64,000 nt of DNA from Rhodobacterales bacterium 52_120_T64 (GCA_002162875.1 MABA01000008.1:272317-336316); one strand, 5' to 3'; counted from the stretch's first letter, positions 55,714-64,000 are shown. Program-made: numbers and translations. Notes: generated by a model from the letters alone, not told the origin.

Positions 55714-56084
55714 CACGTACACACACAGCGACATGCCATTGTGGCACAATTAAACTGGCGATAAATTTTCCGAACGATATTACAGGATTAAAGCAGTGCA
55801 ACTGTTCTATCTGCCGTCGTAAAGGCGCGATTATGGCATTTACGGCCAGCGAGAATCTTGAAGTGGTGTCTGGCGAAGACAAGTTGTCTTTGTATACTTA
55901 TCACACACATGCAGCGAAGCATTATTTCTGCTCGGTATGCGGGATCTACACGCATAACATTCCGCGCTCGAATCCCAACGTGTTTGGGGTAAATGTCGGG
56001 TGCATCGAGGGCATTGATATGAATAATCTCGGAGAAATCGAGCTTATTGATGGAAACAATCACCCTATGGACGCAAAAGCCTGA
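55710..56084 (+). CDS. GFA / CENP-V domain zinc protein
   Basis: A 124-residue GFA protein with cysteines in [24 protein letters not shown] and [11 protein letters not shown]. This third GFA gene of the window uses C-x-C and C-x2-C pairs like the others but is most similar to the short, CENP-V-like branch. It is translationally coupled to metG through ATGA, a common chance passenger position. Function unproven. Confidence 0.87.
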   Translation: MTRTHTATCHCGTIKLAINFPNDITGLKQCNCSICRRKGAIMAFTASENLEVVSGEDKLSLYTYHTHAAKHYFCSVCGIYTHNIPRSNPNVFGVNVGCIEGIDMNNLGEIELIDGNNHPMDAKA

Positions 56085-56134
56085 ACAGACGCTTTACAAT
56101 CTGTTCTGAGTGGCTATTTTCGCCGACTGAAGAT

Positions 56135-56221
56135 GCGGGCGTGGTGGAATAGGTAGACACGCCAGACTTAAAATCTGTTGGCCGTATGGCCGTGGGGGTT
56201 CAAGTCCCCCCGCCCGCACCA
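56135..56221 (+). tRNA. tRNA-Leu (anticodon TAA)
   Basis: A class II tRNA with acceptor arms GCGGGCG (56135-56141) and CGCCCGC (56211-56217), encoded CCA (56219-56221), a long variable arm (GGCCGTATGGCC), and the T-loop GGTTCAAGTCC. The anticodon loop CTTAAAA places TAA at 56169-56171, reading UUA codons. The 339 bases downstream before pseB contain no gene. Confidence 0.95.
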
Positions 56222-56560
56222 TTCCGAACCATTGATGTCGATGTAATTGATGCCATGCAAAGGTTTCAGAAATTCCGTCCGCCTTAGTACCCACCCAAAT
56301 TTGGGTGAATTTAACCGGCCGGTTTGGACGCGGAAAGTCATCGTGATGTCGCAAGATTGTTGGGTCTGGGAGCCTGGCAGGGGCACTGCAGCGCGTTAGA
56401 AAACTGTAGTATGTCATTGCATGAAACCCACATGAACGCTTAGCTTGTACGATAACTTTCCTATTTATTAGATAGCGCTTTGTCGTTAAACAAACTCTAT
56501 CACAAAATAACGCAAGCGCGCTGCAGTACGCTACATCTTAACTCCAAGAGACTTTGACAC
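56222..56560. other. Gene-free gap between tRNA-Leu and pseB
   Basis: No gene, strong hairpin or integrase remnant is recognised. The right-hand part (56400-56530) is AT-rich and should hold the promoter of the pseudaminic acid operon, but no clear -35/-10 pair stands out. An inverted CCAAATTTGG-type sequence lies near 56304-56313. No direct repeat of the tRNA 3' end is seen in this gap. Confidence 0.4.
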
Positions 56561-57559
56561 ATGCTTGAAAATTCCACGATCCTCATCACCGGTGGTACTG
56601 GCTCGTTTGGCAACACATTTGTGCCGATGACGCTGGCCAAATATAATCCCAAGAAAGTCATCATTTTTTCGCGTGATGAAATGAAGCAGTGGGAAATGGC
56701 CAAAAAGTTTCAAGGCGACGATCGCGTGCGTTTCTTTATCGGGGATGTCCGCGACAAAGATCGGTTATATCGCGCGCTGGATGGTGTGGATTACGTCGTG
56801 CATGCGGCGGCGACCAAAATTGTGCCTACAGCTGAATACAACCCGTTCGAGTGCGTTAAAACCAACATTAACGGTGCGATGAACTTGATTGACGCTTGTA
56901 TCGACAAGGGTATCAAGCGTGTGGTTGCGCTGTCTACCGACAAGGCGAGCAGCCCGATTAATCTTTACGGGGCGACCAAGCTTGCGTCCGACAAGTTGTT
57001 CGTGGCTGGCAACTCCTACGCTGGTGGGCATGACACACGGTTCTCCGTGGTTCGCTATGGGAATGTTATGGGCTCGCGCGGTTCTGTCATTCCGTTTTTC
57101 ATGTCGATCAAAGGTAAGGGCGCGTTGCCGATTACGGATGATCGCATGACTCGCTTTATGATCACGCTGGAGCAGGGCGTTGACCTTGTTTGGCATGCCT
57201 TTGAGGATATGGAAGGTGGCGAGATTTATGTTAAGAAAATTCCGTCAATGAAGGTTACGAATTTGGCCCGTGCCATTTCCCCGGAATCTAAGCAGGAAAT
57301 CGTGGGCATCCGGCCAGGCGAAAAGCTGCACGAGCAGATGATCGGCGAAGAGGATGCCGCGTTCACCTATGAATATCCTGAACATTACAAAATTCTGCCC
57401 TCCATCAACAACTGGGGCACGTCAAAAGAGCGTATCAAAGACGGAAAGCGTGTGCCGGAAGGGTTTTACTATACCAGCGACAATAATTCAGAGTGGATGA
57501 GTACCGACGAATTAAACGCCTGGATCGATGCAAACACAGATAGCATCGGGAAAGTTTAA
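56561..57559 (+). CDS. pseB: UDP-GlcNAc 4,6-dehydratase (inverting) PseB
   Basis: A 332-residue SDR that starts pseudaminic acid synthesis, converting UDP-GlcNAc to the 4-keto-6-deoxy-L-ido sugar. The NADP motif is TGGTGSFGNTF. The inverting-dehydratase residues D127 and K128 (LSTDKAS) and Y136/K140 (LYGATK) are all present. The C-terminal region KLHEQMIGEEDA is typical. First gene of the operon; pseC follows after two bases. Confidence 0.95.
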   Translation: MLENSTILITGGTGSFGNTFVPMTLAKYNPKKVIIFSRDEMKQWEMAKKFQGDDRVRFFIGDVRDKDRLYRALDGVDYVVHAAATKIVPTAEYNPFECVKTNINGAMNLIDACIDKGIKRVVALSTDKASSPINLYGATKLASDKLFVAGNSYAGGHDTRFSVVRYGNVMGSRGSVIPFFMSIKGKGALPITDDRMTRFMITLEQGVDLVWHAFEDMEGGEIYVKKIPSMKVTNLARAISPESKQEIVGIRPGEKLHEQMIGEEDAAFTYEYPEHYKILPSINNWGTSKERIKDGKRVPEGFYYTSDNNSEWMSTDELNAWIDANTDSIGKV

Positions 57560-57561
57560 GA

Positions 57562-58722
57562 ATGATCCCATACGGTCGTCAGGAGATCACGCAAAAAGAT
57601 GTCGAGGCCGTTATCGAGGTCCTGCAATCGGATTTTTTGACACAAGGACCGCAAGTTCCGGCATTCGAGAAAACGTTAGCTAACTATTGCAATGCCCAAC
57701 ATGCGGTCGCGGTAAATAGTGCAACTTCGGCTCTGCATATCGCGTGCCTGGCAATGGACCTTGGAAAGGGCGATTGGCTTTGGACGACCCCGGTTACGTT
57801 CGTGGCTACGTCAAATTGTGCGCTTTATTGTGGTGCAAGGGTTGATTTCGTCGATATCGATCCATTTACATATAACTTATGTCCAGCAGCATTGGAACGT
57901 AAGTTGATCGATGCAGAAGCGGCAGGAAAATTACCCAAAATCGTCGTGCCAGTCCACTTGTGTGGCGAGCCATGCGATATGGCCGCGATCCACGCGCTCT
58001 CCAAGCGGTTCGGATTCAAAATTATCGAGGATGCGTCCCATGCTGTCGGGGGCAGTTATAAGGGCGGTAAGATCGGGGCTTGCCAATACAGTGACATCAC
58101 CGTTTTCAGTTTTCATCCGGTGAAAATCATCACCACAGCCGAAGGTGGGCTGGCGCTGACAAACGACGCCAATTTGGCCAACCGAATGCAACTTTTTCGA
58201 AGCCACGGTATCACGCGTGATACTTCACAGATGACGCATGAAGCGGATGGTGGTTGGTATTACCAGCAGATCGAATTGGGGTACAACTACCGCATGACGG
58301 AATTGCAGGCGGCGCTTGGAAATAGCCAATTTGACCGCCTCGATCAATATGTAGCAAAGCGCCATCAGATTTCTGATCGCTATGATACGTTGTTGGATGG
58401 GCTGCCGCTTTCGACGCCTGTTCGCGGCGCTGACGGATATTCGGGTTTACATCTTTATGTGATCCGGCTGCATCCTGACCTTGCCGCTACTACGCACGCG
58501 CAGGTATTTGATCATTTACGGGCAGCAGGAATCGGAGTGAATTTGCATTACATTCCAATCCACACGCAGCCGTACTATCAAAATATGGGTTTTAAGGTCG
58601 GGGACTTTCCCGAGGCGGAAAAATATTATGCCGAGGCAATAAGCCTGCCGATGTACCCTAACCTTAGTCATGCACAGCAAGACGAAGTGGTAAACGCTTT
58701 GACGCAGGCATTGACGGAATGA
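57562..58722 (+). CDS. pseC: UDP-4-amino-4,6-dideoxy-AltNAc aminotransferase PseC
   Basis: A 386-residue DegT/DnrJ/EryC1 aminotransferase that adds the C4 amino group to the PseB product using glutamate and PLP. The PLP lysine is K188 in FSFHPVKIITTAEGG. Other motifs are VNSATSALHIACLA, EDASHAVGGSYKG and the GYNYRMTELQAALG block. It overlaps pseF by ATGA, showing a tightly coupled operon. Confidence 0.95.
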   Translation: MIPYGRQEITQKDVEAVIEVLQSDFLTQGPQVPAFEKTLANYCNAQHAVAVNSATSALHIACLAMDLGKGDWLWTTPVTFVATSNCALYCGARVDFVDIDPFTYNLCPAALERKLIDAEAAGKLPKIVVPVHLCGEPCDMAAIHALSKRFGFKIIEDASHAVGGSYKGGKIGACQYSDITVFSFHPVKIITTAEGGLALTNDANLANRMQLFRSHGITRDTSQMTHEADGGWYYQQIELGYNYRMTELQAALGNSQFDRLDQYVAKRHQISDRYDTLLDGLPLSTPVRGADGYSGLHLYVIRLHPDLAATTHAQVFDHLRAAGIGVNLHYIPIHTQPYYQNMGFKVGDFPEAEKYYAEAISLPMYPNLSHAQQDEVVNALTQALTE

Positions 58723-59411
58723 AAATCGCCGTCATTCCAGCCCGTGGTGGCAGCAAACGCATCCCAAGGAAAAACATTAAGCCGTTTTGCGGAAAACCAA
58801 TGATTGCGTGGTCAATCGAAGCGGCGTTGGCAAGCGGTTGTTTTGAGCGTGTTATCGTTTCAACCGACGATCCGGAAATAGCCGCTATTGCATCACAATA
58901 CGGCGCCGAAGCGCCGTTCACGCGCCCCGAAAGCTTATCGGATGATCACACAGGCACCACGCCGGTTATTCGTCACGCAACTGATTGGATGTCGAAAAGC
59001 GGAGCGCCTGCCACGCATGTATGTTGCATCTACGCGACCGCGCCTTTTGTGCGGCCCATCGATATACAAGACGGGTTTGTGGCGCTTGAGAATGCAGATA
59101 GCGATTACGCGTTCAGTGTCACCAGCTATGCGTTTCCGATTCAGCGTGCGGTGAAAATTACGCCCCAAAACCGCGTCGAAATGTTTGAACCAGACCAGTT
59201 TCAAACGCGTTCGCAAGATTTAGAGGAAGCGTACCATGACGCGGCGCAATTCTATTGGGGCACTGCGGATGCGTGGTTGGCTGAGCGCCCGATATTTGGT
59301 GCTGCGTCCGTTCCTGTTATTCTGCCACGCCACCGCGTTCAGGACATAGACACGCCAGAAGACTGGACCACGGCTGAACTCATGTTCAAAGCAATGGACA
59401 TCCAAAAATGA
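58719..59411 (+). CDS. pseF: CMP-pseudaminic acid synthetase PseF
   Basis: A 230-residue cytidylyltransferase that activates pseudaminic acid with CTP. The N-terminal nucleotide loop is IPARGGSKRIPRKNIKPF, with the family motifs CCIYATAPF and SQDLEEAYHDAAQFYWG. Length and motifs match NeuA/PseF; the Pse context decides the assignment. It overlaps both neighbours by ATGA. Confidence 0.94.
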   Translation: MKIAVIPARGGSKRIPRKNIKPFCGKPMIAWSIEAALASGCFERVIVSTDDPEIAAIASQYGAEAPFTRPESLSDDHTGTTPVIRHATDWMSKSGAPATHVCCIYATAPFVRPIDIQDGFVALENADSDYAFSVTSYAFPIQRAVKITPQNRVEMFEPDQFQTRSQDLEEAYHDAAQFYWGTADAWLAERPIFGAASVPVILPRHRVQDIDTPEDWTTAELMFKAMDIQK

Positions 59412-60499
59412 AACGGGTTGCCTTTCGTACTGACGCGTCGCTGAAAATTGGTACGGGCCACGTTATGCGCTGCTTAACGTTGGCAAATGCATTGCGACAA
59501 GTAGGGGCGGAATGTGCGTTTATCTGTCGCGAGCACGAAGGGAATCTGATTGAATTTATTGCCCAACAAGGGTTCTGCGTCAAAACATTGCCTTTAAGCG
59601 CTGCCATCGATGATACACCGTACGCCGATTGGCTGGGGGCTACTTCGCAAGCTGACGCCCGACAGACCATCGAGGCACTTAGCGAGTTCGAACCGGATTG
59701 GCTGATCGTTGACCATTATGCGCTTGATGAGCGGTGGGAAAAGGCTATGCGCGCGTATTGCGGCCGGCTGATGGTTATTGATGACCTAGCCGAACGTTCA
59801 CACGATTGCGACTTGCTGCTGGATCAAAATTTGGGTCGCATCGACACCGATTATGACGGCCTGCTAAATGTTGATTGCAAACGCATGATCGGCCCAAAGT
59901 TTGCGCTACTTCGTCCAGAATTTGCGCAACTCCGCCAAGAAAGCCTCGAGAGGCGGCGGGAGCCATGCTTGAAAGAACTGCTGATTACTATGGGCGGTGT
60001 CGATCAAAATAACGCAACTGGCGCGGTGTTGGAGGCGCTTAAAGGCTGCCGTCTCGCTGACGATTTACATATAACGGTGGTCATGGGACCACATGCGCCT
60101 TGGTTGGAATCCGTTCAACATCTGGCGACGACGATGGCGTGGCCGACCGATGTGAGGACAAATGTCTCGGATATGGCGCAGCTGATGACCAATAGTGATC
60201 TGGCGATTGGGGCCGCGGGAAGTACATCATGGGAGCGGTGCTGCTTGGGGTTGCCGTCTGTAACAATGGTATTGGCACAGAACCAAGTAGGTATTGCCAG
60301 AGCGATAGAAAATGAAGGCGCCACGTTGATACTGAAAAGTACAGAAAGTTCACAGGTTGCGACAGAACTACTAAAAATACTTGCCGATATTGCTCGCGAC
60401 TCTAATATTTTGGAAATTATTACTCAGTCGGCCTCAAAAATTACAAACGGCTGTGGGTCTCAACGAGTCGTGAAAAAGATACTGGAAATAAGCATATGA
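59408..60499 (+). CDS. pseG: UDP-sugar hydrolase PseG
   Basis: A 363-residue GT-B-fold hydrolase that releases the free 2,4-diacylamido sugar from UDP. The N-terminus FRTDASLKIGTGHVMRCLTLA contains the catalytic His (H18). IVDHYALDERWE, GAAGSTSWERCCLGLPS and the Gly-rich pocket are family blocks. It is longer than the Campylobacter enzyme, but no acetyltransferase domain is fused. Overlaps the formyltransferase-like gene by ATGA. Confidence 0.94.
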   Translation: MKRVAFRTDASLKIGTGHVMRCLTLANALRQVGAECAFICREHEGNLIEFIAQQGFCVKTLPLSAAIDDTPYADWLGATSQADARQTIEALSEFEPDWLIVDHYALDERWEKAMRAYCGRLMVIDDLAERSHDCDLLLDQNLGRIDTDYDGLLNVDCKRMIGPKFALLRPEFAQLRQESLERRREPCLKELLITMGGVDQNNATGAVLEALKGCRLADDLHITVVMGPHAPWLESVQHLATTMAWPTDVRTNVSDMAQLMTNSDLAIGAAGSTSWERCCLGLPSVTMVLAQNQVGIARAIENEGATLILKSTESSQVATELLKILADIARDSNILEIITQSASKITNGCGSQRVVKKILEISI

Positions 60500-61137
60500 A
60501 AATATCTATTCTTTGTAGCTCGCGAACTCACCCCGTGAACACATATCTCGAAAAATGGATTCGCGAATTGGATCCAAAATACACTGTTGACCTCATTAGA
60601 ACAAAAAATGATTTAACGAATGGGAATATCCTGTTTCTTATATCTTGTGACGAAATAGTCAGCTTGGAGGATCGTGCCCGCTATGACAAAACTTTAGTTA
60701 TTCACGCCAGCGATTTACCTTTGGGTAGAGGTTGGAGCCCGCATATATGGCAAATTGTTGAAGGCGCGACAGAGATAACGGTCTCTTTGCTTGAAGCGGA
60801 GGATGTTGTCGATAGTGGTGACATTTGGAAAAAACTGGCTGTTCATATTCCACTAAATGCTTTGTGGAACGAAATTAATCACGTTATTTTCGAGGCAGAA
60901 CTGGAATTAATGAGTTTTGCGATTGGGCAATTCGATCTGGTGACACCTCAAACTCAAGAGGCCGCAATTGCCCCAACATATTACAGTCGCCGCACTCCAA
61001 AAGACAGTAAATTGGATGCAAACCTTTCAATCCAAGATCAATTCGATCAGATTAGAGTGTGCGATCCAGATAGATACCCAGCCTACTTTGACCTTCGCGG
61101 CGAACGATATTTAGTTCGATTGGAAAAAAAGAAATGA
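60496..61137 (+). CDS. Formyltransferase-like protein in Pse operon (PseJ candidate)
   Basis: A 213-residue protein with the folate-dependent formyltransferase fold. HASDLPLGRGWSPHIW (H70) corresponds to the H-x-S-x-L-P-x-x-R-G block, and VVDSGDIW (D106) to the catalytic-Asp segment. The usual Asn two residues before the His is Val68. It takes the place of the acetyltransferase PseH, which is absent. A known pseudaminic acid variant pathway uses an N-formyltransferase (PseJ) at this step, giving an N7-formyl sugar. Sequence is AT-richer than the neighbours. Activity is inferred. Confidence 0.75.
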   Translation: MKISILCSSRTHPVNTYLEKWIRELDPKYTVDLIRTKNDLTNGNILFLISCDEIVSLEDRARYDKTLVIHASDLPLGRGWSPHIWQIVEGATEITVSLLEAEDVVDSGDIWKKLAVHIPLNALWNEINHVIFEAELELMSFAIGQFDLVTPQTQEAAIAPTYYSRRTPKDSKLDANLSIQDQFDQIRVCDPDRYPAYFDLRGERYLVRLEKKK

Positions 61138-62183
61138 CACGTACATTTGAAATAGCAGGTCAGAAAATCGGCGGTGCCCATCCTCCGTATGTCATTGCCG
61201 AAATCTCTGCCAATCATAACGGCAATATGGAGAATGCGCTTAAGTTGGTTGACGAGGCAAAAGCCGCGGGAGCCAGTGCGGTCAAGATTCAGACATACAG
61301 GCCAGACACAATCACCCTTGATAGCAACGATAAGGCATTTCAAATTTCCGGCGGCTTATGGGACGGGCGTACGCTTTACGAATTGTACGAAGAAGCCCAC
61401 ATGCCTTGGGAATGGCACGCTCCGCTGTTTGAGCATGCCCGAAAGGTCGGCATCACAATCTTTAGTTCGCCGTTTGATTCAACGGCAATTGATTTGTTGG
61501 AAGATCTGAATGCGCCCGCCTATAAAATCGCCTCTTTCGAGGCCGTTGACCTGCCATTAATCCGTTACGCCGCCAGCACAGGTAAGCCGTTGGTTATTTC
61601 TACCGGCATGGCTGACGCTGAAGAAATCGCCGAAGCGATCGAGGCTGCAAGAGAAGGGGGCTGCAAGGAGCTGGCAATTTTGCATTGCGTCAGCGGTTAC
61701 CCCGCCCCAGCCGAAGATTATAACCTGCGGACAATCCCCGATATGATCGACAGGTTCGGGCTGGTCACGGGACTGTCTGATCACACGTTGGACAACACCA
61801 CCGCGATAACAAGCGTCGCACTTGGGGCGTCGATCATCGAAAAGCACTTCACACTCGATCGCACCGGCGGCGGCCCCGACGACAGCTTTAGCCTTGAGCC
61901 AAAGGAAATGGCGGAGCTTTGCAGTGGCGCCTATACCGCATGGTCCGCACTCGGCAATGTGGACTATGGACGCAAGGCTTCGGAACAGGGAAACATTCAG
62001 TTCCGCCGCTCGCTGTATTTTGTCAAAGATCTTCGCGCAGGCGAGGTTATTACCGCAGATGCGGTTAGAAGTGTCCGGCCGGGATACGGCGCGGCGCCAA
62101 AACATCTGGATCATGTGATCGGACGGCGGGTGGCTGCTGACACTTCGAAAAACTCTCCTGTAATCCTTGACAACCTATTGTAA
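61134..62183 (+). CDS. pseI: Pseudaminic acid synthase PseI
   Basis: A 349-residue NeuB-family synthase that condenses the hexose with phosphoenolpyruvate. The TIM-barrel domain starts PPYVIAEISANHNGNMENALKL and holds KIQTYRPDTITL, and SDHTLDNTTAITSVALGASIIEKHFTLDR. A C-terminal SAF/antifreeze-like domain (residues ~290-345) includes VKDLRAGEVIT and HVIGRRVAAD. It overlaps the preceding gene by ATGA and is followed by the WaaA-like gene. Confidence 0.95.
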   Translation: MTRTFEIAGQKIGGAHPPYVIAEISANHNGNMENALKLVDEAKAAGASAVKIQTYRPDTITLDSNDKAFQISGGLWDGRTLYELYEEAHMPWEWHAPLFEHARKVGITIFSSPFDSTAIDLLEDLNAPAYKIASFEAVDLPLIRYAASTGKPLVISTGMADAEEIAEAIEAAREGGCKELAILHCVSGYPAPAEDYNLRTIPDMIDRFGLVTGLSDHTLDNTTAITSVALGASIIEKHFTLDRTGGGPDDSFSLEPKEMAELCSGAYTAWSALGNVDYGRKASEQGNIQFRRSLYFVKDLRAGEVITADAVRSVRPGYGAAPKHLDHVIGRRVAADTSKNSPVILDNLL

Positions 62184-62189
62184 ATACGC

Positions 62190-63530
62190 ATGACATCTAC
62201 GTTTCCTACATTTGCAATGCGTATAGCTCTGGTGGCTTATTCTTGGTTAATGGCCATCTTGTTGCCGCTGATCATCATCTATATTTTACACCGTGCCCGG
62301 AAAGATAAACGATATAGTGATCATTTGGCCGAACGCTTTGGTCATTACCCGATAACCGCCAAAAACGCGGTTTGGATCCACGCTGTTTCTCTTGGCGAAA
62401 TGCGGGCGGCTGCTCCACTCGTTCGGGCCTTGATAGATAAGGGCGAGACAATCGTCACCACACATTTCACGCCGGCAGGTCGGGAAGCCGCAAAGTCTAT
62501 GTTTCCAGACGAGTGTAAATCGGGGAAGCTTATTCCGGTTTGTGTACCATTGGAATTTAACTGGGTTTATAGGCAATTTTTCAAGGCATTTTCCCCCAAA
62601 TACGGCTTAGTCATGGAGATAGAAATATGGCCGCGCATGATTGCGAGCGCACACCGCTATAAAGTTCCACTACTTCTGTGCAATGGCCACTATCCGCAGC
62701 GAAGCTTCAACCGCGATCAGGGGTATCTGCAGTTACGTAGGCAGATCATGACCGGGTTTACCGGGTTGCTGGTCAAATCCACGATAGATGCAGAACGTTT
62801 CAAAGCCACGGGTGCACCAAACGTCATAAATACCGGTGAACTACGTTTTGACCAGAAAATTCCCGAGCATCTAACGGTTGCAGCCACTAACTTTTTGACC
62901 GCTCAACAGCAGGAACTTCAGGGGCGAACGGTTGTTACGATTGCCAGTGCCGTTGAAGGGGAGGACGACAAATATATCGAAGCCATGCATCGGGTTCGAA
63001 AAATATTTGCCGACCGAAAAGAACCAGCACCGTTATTTGTCTACGTGCCGCGCGCACCCGAAAGGTTTGATCGGGTTGCCGAGTTGATAGCGCAAGAAAA
63101 TTTGGTCGTGCAAAAGCGTTCCACGATATTGGATGATAGGCTTGCCCTTCGCATGGATGCCGATTTTTCCGATGTTGACGTCCTACTCGGAGATTCACTC
63201 GGAGAGATGTATTTCTACTTAGCGTTGGCGGAATTGGTTATTGTCGGGGGTAGTTTTATTCCCTCGGGTGCACATAATGTGATCGAACCTTTGGCCTTGC
63301 AAAAAACCGTGCTCGTTGGCCCGTTCATTTGGACAATTGCCCATACGGCTGAAACGGCAATTGACGCTAAAGCCCTGATAAAAGTTAATACTATTGAAGA
63401 GTTAGGCAAAACCATCGCAACTTTAACTATGCAGAATGGGCACGCAAACCAGGCCGCCGAAGTGTTCTATAACGAGAACAAAGGCGCAGTCGAACGAACG
63501 CTTGCAGCAATAGATGAGATCGTTGGCTAA
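62190..63530 (+). CDS. waaA: Kdo transferase WaaA-like glycosyltransferase (GT30)
   Basis: A 446-residue WaaA/KdtA-type transferase. An N-terminal membrane anchor (residues ~10-33) precedes VWIHAVSLGEMRAA (catalytic Glu70) and LVMEIEIWPRM. The C-terminal sugar-nucleotide site includes SFIPSGAHNVIEP and VLVGPFIW. WaaA adds Kdo from CMP-Kdo to lipid A. It begins seven bases after pseI, so it may be the true Kdo transferase or a paralogue that uses CMP-pseudaminic acid, a similar CMP-activated nonulosonate. MTSTFP (62190) or Met at 62217 could be the start. Confidence 0.85.
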   Translation: MTSTFPTFAMRIALVAYSWLMAILLPLIIIYILHRARKDKRYSDHLAERFGHYPITAKNAVWIHAVSLGEMRAAAPLVRALIDKGETIVTTHFTPAGREAAKSMFPDECKSGKLIPVCVPLEFNWVYRQFFKAFSPKYGLVMEIEIWPRMIASAHRYKVPLLLCNGHYPQRSFNRDQGYLQLRRQIMTGFTGLLVKSTIDAERFKATGAPNVINTGELRFDQKIPEHLTVAATNFLTAQQQELQGRTVVTIASAVEGEDDKYIEAMHRVRKIFADRKEPAPLFVYVPRAPERFDRVAELIAQENLVVQKRSTILDDRLALRMDADFSDVDVLLGDSLGEMYFYLALAELVIVGGSFIPSGAHNVIEPLALQKTVLVGPFIWTIAHTAETAIDAKALIKVNTIEELGKTIATLTMQNGHANQAAEVFYNENKGAVERTLAAIDEIVG

Positions 63531-63899
63531 ACCCTGAATGCAGAAGTGCGGTGGGCTTTAAGATTGGCCTCAGTTGTGGACTTCGTGAGTTTTGGGTCAG
63601 TGGATTCGCGCCACTAATGCGTTTTCCGAATGATGCATGTTCCTACGACCTTGTTGACTAAACTATAGGCGCTTGTTGTTTTTGCGAACCATAGTTGTCA
63701 ATTCAGACGAAGCAGACGCAATAAAATAAGGGCGATTTGGTTCGATAGGTACACCGATGGTAGCAGTTTGAGGGCAATGCTCAACTATATGCATTAGTGA
63801 GCTGAATTAATTTTGTTAAAGTGTATTTCTCTCTTGCGCGACTCGTTGTTGGGGTCTAGAAGTCCCCTCAGCAGCAAGGCGAGGCGCTAAGTTGTTAAC
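63531..63899. other. Gene-free gap upstream of probable rRNA operon
   Basis: No gene is seen. The stretch is AT-rich from 63700 to 63830 and probably holds the promoter region of the next operon. A small hairpin (GGGG-N9-CCCC) lies at 63854-63870. No clear sigma70 promoter could be chosen among several weak TTG-starting hexamers. Confidence 0.4.
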
Positions 63900-64000
63900 A
63901 AACACTGAGACAAACGAGCGGCTGGTGCGCTGATTAAGATTAGCGCCCGGTGGTTATTTTTGTCTCTCGCTCTTTGAAATTTGAATATGATGAAGAGATT
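63900..64000 (+). promoter_or_regulatory. Probable rRNA operon leader with boxA-like site
   Basis: The last hundred bases end in CGCTCTTTGAAATTTGA and GATGAAGAGATT. The first part resembles the boxA antitermination site (TGCTCTTTAACA) found in rRNA leaders, and the second is like the sequence ahead of 16S rRNA in Rhodobacterales. No part of mature 16S lies in the window. Confidence 0.6.

Noticed and set aside
56094..56417. Minus-strand open frames with GRGDLNPHG-type sequence
   Set aside because: They are the reverse translation of tRNA-Leu, a common false gene call.
1..64000. Prophage, insertion sequence or CRISPR locus
   Set aside because: No transposase, integrase, phage structural gene, cas gene or regular direct-repeat array was found on either strand.

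Overview
The window looks like a chromosomal segment of a marine Rhodobacterales (Roseobacter-group) alphaproteobacterium. Support comes from a GcrA cell-cycle regulator, a Hint-domain protein of the type common in this order, a UPF0014/FetB iron exporter, ruvC-ruvA-ruvB and dnaX-ybaB-recR gene orders, and moderate GC. The species cannot be named from sequence alone. Most genes are ordinary chromosomal genes, and many adjacent genes share 4-base ATGA start/stop overlaps.

Layout. 1-2.3 kb: a poorly coding, possibly decayed stretch, then a small winged-helix regulator divergent from a membrane protein. 2.3-5.6 kb: a leftward ruvC-ruvA-ruvB operon with two trailing genes. 5.9-13.4 kb: housekeeping and stress genes (DUF1127, prmA, msrA, an EEP-family phosphatase/nuclease, a VOC protein controlled by a SoxR-type regulator, a GFA protein, an MFS transporter, and a class V aminotransferase beside an Lrp-type regulator). 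13.4-19.4 kb: rpsD, a peroxiredoxin, rlmJ, a broken DUF2147 gene, hisA-hisF-hisE and a PAS-LuxR regulator. 19.5-28.9 kb: one rightward catabolic operon (M20 deacylase, Dpp-type ABC transporter, aldehyde dehydrogenase, SDR and an N-terminal-nucleophile P1 peptidase). 29-37 kb: gltX, nadE, an exported MORN-repeat protein, UDP-glucuronate synthesis and epimerisation, and a Hint protein. 37-47 kb: dnaX-ybaB-recR, a DMT transporter, an HD hydrolase, cnoX, a Trm112-like protein, an FMN reductase and smc. 47-52 kb: gcrA, fetAB with a DMT transporter, and argD-argF. 52-56 kb: a monooxygenase-like protein, a glutamine amidotransferase, metG, a GFA protein and tRNA-Leu. 56.5-63.5 kb: a pseudaminic acid operon ending in a Kdo-transferase-like gene. 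The window ends in what looks like the leader of an rRNA operon.

The most notable points are as follows. (1) A dispersed intergenic element is present in two inverted copies (about 28.98-29.07 and 52.40-52.51 kb). Each copy has three TTGTGYAC octamers at exactly 11-bp spacing, flanked by GTTAAC sites, and each lies between convergent genes. (2) The pseudaminic acid operon carries a formyltransferase-like gene where the acetyltransferase PseH would be expected, and that gene lacks the usual catalytic Asn. A GT30/WaaA-like glycosyltransferase follows as the last gene. (3) The 19.5-28.9 kb operon pairs a peptide transporter with an Asn/Thr self-cleaving P1 hydrolase and aldehyde/alcohol oxidation. 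(4) A textbook MerR-type promoter (19-bp spacer containing a SoxR-like dyad) points at a single VOC gene. (5) A DUF2147 gene has been shortened by an internal frame-breaking deletion.
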